From an uncultured Polymorphobacter sp. (lineage in GTDB: Bacteria; Pseudomonadota; Alphaproteobacteria; Sphingomonadales; Sphingomonadaceae): a stretch of 9,095 bases of DNA. The stretch spans positions 1-9,095 of the forward strand of contig CALMPZ010000077.1 of the NCBI GenBank assembly GCA_937871645.1, given 5' to 3'. The notes beneath the pieces were generated by a model that had not been told where the DNA came from, ran no database searches, and was given only the letters and a program-made list of their open reading frames with translations. Below are positions 4,971 to 9,095 of this stretch, in pieces; position 1 is the stretch's first letter, and each line of letters opens with the position of its first letter. Both the position numbers and the translations under genes were made by a program.

Positions 4971-7490
4971 ATGTCGACAAGGTTCAATCCCGCCGCGGCT
5001 GAAGCGCGCTGGCAGGCCGCATGGGCGGCTGCACGCAGCTATGTCGCCGACGACAATAGCCCCAAGCCCAAGACCTATGTGCTTGAAATGTTTCCCTATC
5101 CGTCGGGGCGCATCCACATGGGGCACGTCCGCAACTATTCGATGGGCGATGTCATCGCGCGCGTTCGCCGCGCGCAAGGATTCGAAGTGCTCCACCCGAT
5201 GGGCTGGGACGCGTTCGGCATGCCCGCCGAAAACGCCGCGTTCGAAAAGAACAGCCACCCCGGCACCTGGACGCGCGCCAACATCGCGACGATGCGCGGC
5301 CAGCTGCAGCGGCTGGGCTTCGCGCTCGACTGGAGCCGCGAGCTGGCGACCTGCGAGCCCGACTATTACGGCCACGAACAGGCGCTGTTCCTCGACTTGC
5401 TCGCCGGCGGACTGGTCTATCGCAAGGAAAGCTCGGTCAACTGGGACCCGGTCGACAACACCGTGCTGGCCAATGAACAAGTCATCGACGGCAAGGGCTG
5501 GCGTTCGGGCGCGACCATCGAACGTCGCAAGCTGAACCAGTGGTTCCTGAAGATCACCGACTTCGCCGACGAACTGCTCGACGGCCTGGCGACACTCGAC
5601 GCCTGGCCCGACAAGGTGCGGCTGATGCAGGAAAACTGGATCGGCAAGTCGCAGGGCATGCGCTTCCGCTTCGCGCTGGCCGAAGCCGCCGCCGGCCATG
5701 ACGGATTCGAGGTGTTCACCACCCGACCCGACACGCTGTTCGGCGCCAGCTTCGCCGCGATTGCCGCCGATCACCCGCTCGCCCAAGCGCTCGCCGAAAC
5801 CAACCCGGCACTCGCTGCGTTCAACGCCGAATGTCGCGCCACCGGCACCGCCGCCGCCGAAATCGAAGCGCAGGAAAAGCAGGGCTTCGACACCGGGCTG
5901 TCGGTCGTCCACCCGCTCGATGCCAGCATCCGCCTGCCGGTGTTCGTCGCCAACTTCGTGCTGATGGACTATGGTACTGGCGCCATCTTCGGCTGCCCGG
6001 CGCACGATCAGCGCGACCTTGATTTCGCCCGCAAATATGCGCTGCCGGTGCCGCGCGTCGTCGCCCCCGAAGGCGAAGCCGACGCCGCCATCGGCGACGA
6101 GGCCTACACCGGCCCCGGCACGCTGGTACATTCGCGCTTCCTCGACGGCATGAGCGTCGACGCCGCCAAGGCAGCGGTCATCGCGCGCGCCGAAGCCGAA
6201 GGCTGGGGCACCGGCACCACCGTCTGGCGCCTGCGTGACTGGGGCGTGTCGCGCCAGCGTTACTGGGGCACGCCGATCCCGATCATCCACTGCGATGCTT
6301 GTGGCGCTGTGCCAGTGCCGCGCGCGCAACTGCCCGTCGTGCTGCCCGAAGACGTGACCTTCGATGCACCGGGCAACCCGCTCGACCGCCATCCGACATG
6401 GAAGCTGGTCGATTGCCCGACCTGCGGTAAGCCGGCGCGGCGTGAAACCGACACCCTCGATACCTTCGTCAATTCGAGCTGGTATTTCCTGCGCTTCGCC
6501 AGCGCCCCCGCCGACCGGCCGTTCGACCCCGAAATGATCAAGGCGTGGCTGCCCGTCGCGCAGTACATCGGTGGCGTCGAGCACGCCATTTTGCACCTGC
6601 TCTACGCACGCTTCTGGACGCGCGCGCTGCGCCGCATCGGCATGATCGACGTCGCCGAGCCGTTCAAGGGCCTGTTCACGCAAGGCATGGTCACGCACGA
6701 GACCTACAAAAACGCCGCCGGCCAATGGCTTGAACCCACGCAGGTCGAACGTCGCGACGGCGCATGGGTCGAAGTCGCCGGCGGTGCGGCCGTCGAACTC
6801 GGCCGCATCGAAAAGATGTCGAAGTCGAAGAAGAACGTCGTCGACCCCGATGCGATCATCGCGGCCTACGGCGCTGACGCCGTGCGCTGGTTCATGCTGT
6901 CCGACTCGCCCCCCGAACGCGACCTGACCTGGTCCGAAGCCGGCATCGAAGGCGCGTGGCGCTATGTCCAGCGCGTCTGGCGACTGGTGCAGGGCAATGA
7001 TGCCGCCGCCACCGGCGACGACCTGCCGCTGGCCCGGCTGACGCACAAGACCATCGCCGGCGTCACCGCCGACATCGACAAGCTGCAGTTCAACAAGGCC
7101 GTGGCGCGGCTGTACGAGCTCGCCAACGCCATCGAACGCGCGCCGGCCAGTGTGACGCGCAGCGATTCCGTGGCGGTGCTGGTGCAGCTGATCGCGCCGA
7201 TGATGCCGCACCTCGCCGAAGACTGCTGGGCGACGTTGGGCCACACCGCCATGGTCATCGATGCGCCATGGCCGGTCGCCGATCCGGCGCTGCTCGTCGA
7301 TGACAGCGTCACCATCGCAGTGCAGATCAATGGCAAACTCAAGCTGACGCTCGACCTGCCCAAGGGCCACCCGCGCGAGGCGGTCGAGGCCGCGGTGCTG
7401 ACCCATGAAAAGATCGTCCGCGCGTTGGGTGGCAAGCCGCCGCGCAAGGTCATAGTCGTCCCCGACCGCCTGGTAAACCTCGTCGCATGA
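4971..7490 (+). CDS. leuS: Leucyl-tRNA synthetase
   Basis: This 839-residue cytosolic class I synthetase charges tRNA-Leu with leucine. The HIGH signature is HMGH at residues 49-52, within [19 protein letters not shown]. The CP1 editing domain has the threonine-rich [10 protein letters not shown] (249-258) and GHDQRD-like AHDQRD (344-349), with the aspartates needed for hydrolysing mischarged tRNA. A zinc-binding pair is present: CDAC (441-444) and CPTC (482-485). [10 protein letters not shown] and [19 protein letters not shown] complete the catalytic core. The KMSKS loop is intact at 615-619. The anticodon-binding and C-terminal domains follow to the end. Length is slightly short of the E. 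coli enzyme (860). The ribosome-binding site CCGGA is weak, eight bases from the ATG. The stop overlaps the lptE start (ATGA). Confidence 0.98.
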   Translation: MSTRFNPAAAEARWQAAWAAARSYVADDNSPKPKTYVLEMFPYPSGRIHMGHVRNYSMGDVIARVRRAQGFEVLHPMGWDAFGMPAENAAFEKNSHPGTWTRANIATMRGQLQRLGFALDWSRELATCEPDYYGHEQALFLDLLAGGLVYRKESSVNWDPVDNTVLANEQVIDGKGWRSGATIERRKLNQWFLKITDFADELLDGLATLDAWPDKVRLMQENWIGKSQGMRFRFALAEAAAGHDGFEVFTTRPDTLFGASFAAIAADHPLAQALAETNPALAAFNAECRATGTAAAEIEAQEKQGFDTGLSVVHPLDASIRLPVFVANFVLMDYGTGAIFGCPAHDQRDLDFARKYALPVPRVVAPEGEADAAIGDEAYTGPGTLVHSRFLDGMSVDAAKAAVIARAEAEGWGTGTTVWRLRDWGVSRQRYWGTPIPIIHCDACGAVPVPRAQLPVVLPEDVTFDAPGNPLDRHPTWKLVDCPTCGKPARRETDTLDTFVNSSWYFLRFASAPADRPFDPEMIKAWLPVAQYIGGVEHAILHLLYARFWTRALRRIGMIDVAEPFKGLFTQGMVTHETYKNAAGQWLEPTQVERRDGAWVEVAGGAAVELGRIEKMSKSKKNVVDPDAIIAAYGADAVRWFMLSDSPPERDLTWSEAGIEGAWRYVQRVWRLVQGNDAAATGDDLPLARLTHKTIAGVTADIDKLQFNKAVARLYELANAIERAPASVTRSDSVAVLVQLIAPMMPHLAEDCWATLGHTAMVIDAPWPVADPALLVDDSVTIAVQINGKLKLTLDLPKGHPREAVEAAVLTHEKIVRALGGKPPRKVIVVPDRLVNLVA

Positions 7491-8011
7491 CCAGCGCGCG
7501 CACCCTGATGGCAGCGCTAGTGCTGTCGGCGGGGCTGACGCTGGGCAGTTGCGGCCTGCAGCCGGTGTACAGCGGCGGCAGCAGCGGCACCGTGGCGACG
7601 GCGATGAACGACATCGCCATCGCGCCGATTGCCGACCGCAAGGGCTATCTGGTCAGCACCGCGCTGCGCCACGAACTCGGCCCGGTGAACGCCAACCCGC
7701 AGTTCCGCATCGAAATAGAGCTGGAGGAGCAGATCCTCGGCTTCGGTATCCGCGACAACAACACCATCGCCGCCGAACGCATCACCTTGCGCGCGCGCTA
7801 CCAGCTCAAGGACTCCAGCGGCAAGGTGCTGCTGCTCGCCACCACCGGCTCGGACATGTCGATCGACAATGTCAGCAGCTCGGATTACGCTACCGTCGCC
7901 GCCGAAACCTCGGCGATCGAGCGGCTGTCGATTGTCGTCGCGCAGCAAATCGCGCAGCGGCTGACGCTGTTCGCCAAAAGCGGCAAGCTGGTGCCCGCAG
8001 CCGCGAAATGA
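7487..8011 (+). CDS. lptE: LPS assembly lipoprotein LptE
   Basis: This 174-residue outer-membrane lipoprotein plugs the LptD barrel, and the pair inserts lipopolysaccharide into the outer leaflet. The signal peptide has a hydrophobic core (8-19) and a lipobox LGSC, with C22 as the lipidated residue. The CGLQPVYSG that follows is the family hallmark. The remaining sequence alternates beta strands ([34 protein letters not shown]) with a C-terminal helix ([19 protein letters not shown]), as in the LptE fold. The ATG overlaps the leuS stop by four bases and its own stop overlaps the holA start in the same way. Such chains indicate coupled translation and a single transcript. The family is divergent, so the name rests on the N-terminal motif, the length and the leuS/holA context. 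Confidence 0.92.
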   Translation: MTSARTLMAALVLSAGLTLGSCGLQPVYSGGSSGTVATAMNDIAIAPIADRKGYLVSTALRHELGPVNANPQFRIEIELEEQILGFGIRDNNTIAAERITLRARYQLKDSSGKVLLLATTGSDMSIDNVSSSDYATVAAETSAIERLSIVVAQQIAQRLTLFAKSGKLVPAAAK

Positions 8012-9042
8012 AGGCCGACAAGCAGCAGCTTGCAGCAAACCTGACCCGGCTCGAGCCTAAATTGCGGCTGGTGCTGCTGCATGGCCGCGACGAGGCCGCG
8101 TCGCGCGACATGGCGCGGCAAATCGCCCGCCAGTTCGACGCGGCCGACAATCCGCTGGCGCAGACGCTGATTGCTGCCGCGACGCTCAAGGATGACCCGT
8201 CGGCGCTCGCCGCCGCAGCCGCCGAAGTCTCGATGTTCGGCGACCGCACGCTGGTTCGTGTCGATGATGCCGGTGACGAAGTGCTCGATGCCGTGACGCT
8301 GTTGCTGAACGCTGAAGTCGCCGGCAATCCGGTGCTGATTGTCGCCGGTGAACTCAAAAAAAGCTCTAAATTACAATTACTTGCTGAATCTTCGCCGGTT
8401 ACGTTGAGCGTCATCAACTACGCCGCCGAAGGTCGCGATTGGGACACTGTCGCCGATGCCGCGGCGGCCGAATTCGGACTGCGGCTGGCGCGCGGCGTCG
8501 CACGGTCGCTCGCCACCGCCACCGGCGGCGACCGCGGCGTGCTGCGGGCCGAACTGCAGAAATTCGCACTCTATCTCGACGCCTCGCCCGACGCCCCGGC
8601 GACACTCGAACCCGCCGCCCTCGCCGCCATCGGCGCCGACCTCGGCGACTCCGACATTAACGCGCTGGTCGAGGCGGTTTCGGCCGGGCGCCCCGATATT
8701 GCCGACCAGCAAATGGCGCGGCTGTCCGAAGCCAATATCCCCGGCATCGTGATGCTGCGCGGCATCGCACGGCGCTTCTGGCTACTACTCGAACTGCGCC
8801 TCGCCGTCGAAGGCGGGCTATCACCGCAAAGCGCCGTCGACGGTGCCCGCCCACCGGTATTCAGGAAAGCCAAACCGGCAATCACCAGCCAGCTCGGCCG
8901 CACCCGCGTCCCGCAAATCCGCAACGCGCTCGACCGGCTGCTCGGCGCCGAGCGCGAGATCAAGACCAGTGCCAGTGCCGGCGATGTGCTTGCGCGGCAG
9001 GCGATATTGGGGATCGCGACGTTGATGGCGCCGAAGCGGTAA
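8008..9042 (+). CDS. holA: DNA polymerase III delta subunit (clamp loader)
   Basis: This 344-residue cytosolic protein is the delta subunit that opens the beta clamp during replication. LRLVLLHGRDEAASRDMARQ (residues 19-38) replaces a true Walker A, as expected for delta, which does not bind ATP. VSMFGDRTLVRVDDAGD (74-90) holds the clamp-binding region (MF-type motif, equivalent to the conserved S-LF/MF loop). PVLIVAGELKKSSKLQLLAE (108-127) and the NALVEAVSAGRPDIA segment (218-232) fit the family. The ATG at 8008 overlaps the lptE stop (ATGA). Codons 116-128 are unusually AT-rich for this gene, with a run of seven A at 8356-8362. The stop TAA is followed immediately by repeat copy 4. HolA is the last gene of the unit inside this window. 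Confidence 0.94.
   Translation: MKADKQQLAANLTRLEPKLRLVLLHGRDEAASRDMARQIARQFDAADNPLAQTLIAAATLKDDPSALAAAAAEVSMFGDRTLVRVDDAGDEVLDAVTLLLNAEVAGNPVLIVAGELKKSSKLQLLAESSPVTLSVINYAAEGRDWDTVADAAAAEFGLRLARGVARSLATATGGDRGVLRAELQKFALYLDASPDAPATLEPAALAAIGADLGDSDINALVEAVSAGRPDIADQQMARLSEANIPGIVMLRGIARRFWLLLELRLAVEGGLSPQSAVDGARPPVFRKAKPAITSQLGRTRVPQIRNALDRLLGAEREIKTSASAGDVLARQAILGIATLMAPKR
8353..8394 (+). other. AT-rich codon patch inside holA
   Basis: Codons 116-129 read CTC AAA AAA AGC, then TCT AAA TTA CAA, then TTA CTT GCT GAA TCT TCG. In this gene other codons end almost always in G or C. TTA appears twice here. Seven consecutive A lie at 8356-8362. The encoded residues fit the family, so this is not an obvious insertion. 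Confidence 0.7.
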
Positions 9043-9076
9043 GGGCCTCCGGCGGGCAGGCCTGAGGCCTGCACCC
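9043..9076 (+). repeat. Gene-end repeat, copy 4 (abuts the holA stop)
   Basis: The repeat starts at the base after the holA TAA stop and reads GGGCCTCCGGCGGG at its left end and GGCCTGCACCC at its right. It has both pairings: the outer GGCCTC (9044-9049) with GAGGCC (9064-9069), and the inner GCAGGCCT (9056-9063) with AGGCCTGC (9065-9072) around one G. The two share bases and cannot form together. ATTTGAAG follows the inner hairpin, so a terminator is possible but the T-run is only three bases. Confidence 0.9.
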
Positions 9077-9095
9077 ATTTGAAGAGCGCCAAACA

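Noticed and set aside
4956..7406. An 816-codon open frame on the minus strand, opposite leuS
   Set aside because: It mirrors leuS, a complete and well-recognised gene. In GC-rich coding DNA the opposite frame is often free of stops. Its translation is rich in R, G, A, V, D and H, with no family motif and no ribosome-binding site context.
8356..8369. A programmed -1 frameshift like that of dnaX in holA
   Set aside because: The A-run is in the wrong phase for a canonical A-AAA-AAG slip in the zero frame, and I see no upstream ribosome-binding-like signal or stem suited to stimulate it. Only simple slippage remains possible.
9043..9076. Classical REP element with a RAYT transposase
   Set aside because: No REP-associated transposase is in the window, and the GTAG/GGAG tetranucleotide is not at the 5' foot of the hairpin in the expected way. 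A looser REP-like origin is not excluded.

Overview
The window is ordinary chromosomal DNA of a high-GC alphaproteobacterium, most likely of the order Sphingomonadales. This rests on three things: the leuS-lptE-holA cluster preceded by a DUF3576 lipoprotein, the small HIG1-type membrane protein next to a PduO-type cobalamin adenosyltransferase, and the stand-alone HNH protein with an LNADYTPLSYYPLS core. The order is an inference from gene content and sequence style, not from a database search. I see no prophage, insertion sequence, CRISPR array, rRNA or tRNA.

Layout from left to right. 1-155: possibly the last codons of a plus-strand gene cut by the window edge, then repeat copy 1. 156-932 (minus): a classical short-chain dehydrogenase/reductase. 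1009-1045: repeat copy 2. 1046-1612 and 1614-1814 (minus): an adenosyltransferase preceded by a two-helix HIG1-like membrane protein, separated by one base. 1815-2114: a roughly 300-base divergent intergenic region with a hairpin plus T-runs, several TGTCA/TGACA sites and a 15-bp palindrome. 2115-2723 (plus): an HNH endonuclease-family protein. 2726-2757: repeat copy 3 between two converging genes. 2756-3430 (minus): a YggS/PLPBP-family PLP protein. 3464-4270 (minus): an exported, probably beta-barrel outer-membrane protein of unknown function. 4271-4499: a divergent promoter region. 4500-9042 (plus): DUF3576 lipoprotein, leuS, lptE, holA. 9043-9076: repeat copy 4.

The plus-strand cluster at 4500-9042 looks like one operon. 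The gaps are 15 bases (DUF3576 to leuS) and then two ATGA overlaps (leuS/lptE and lptE/holA). It mixes translation (leucyl-tRNA synthetase), outer-membrane assembly (LptE and possibly the DUF3576 lipoprotein) and replication (the delta subunit of the clamp loader). The minus-strand pair HIG1-like/adenosyltransferase is probably translationally coupled. The barrel protein and yggS are co-oriented with a 33-base gap.

The most unusual feature is a dispersed repeat of about 34-37 bp. It occurs four times in 9.1 kb, always between genes, and always in the same orientation relative to the gene whose stop codon lies just before it. In two copies the repeat follows directly on the TAA stop. The repeat can fold into two mutually exclusive hairpins. 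The copy between the converging genes has swapped one hairpin for a perfect 9-bp stem of the other. It looks like a gene-end element (terminator, 3'-end protector or REP-like element). I cannot tell from this window whether it has been described before.
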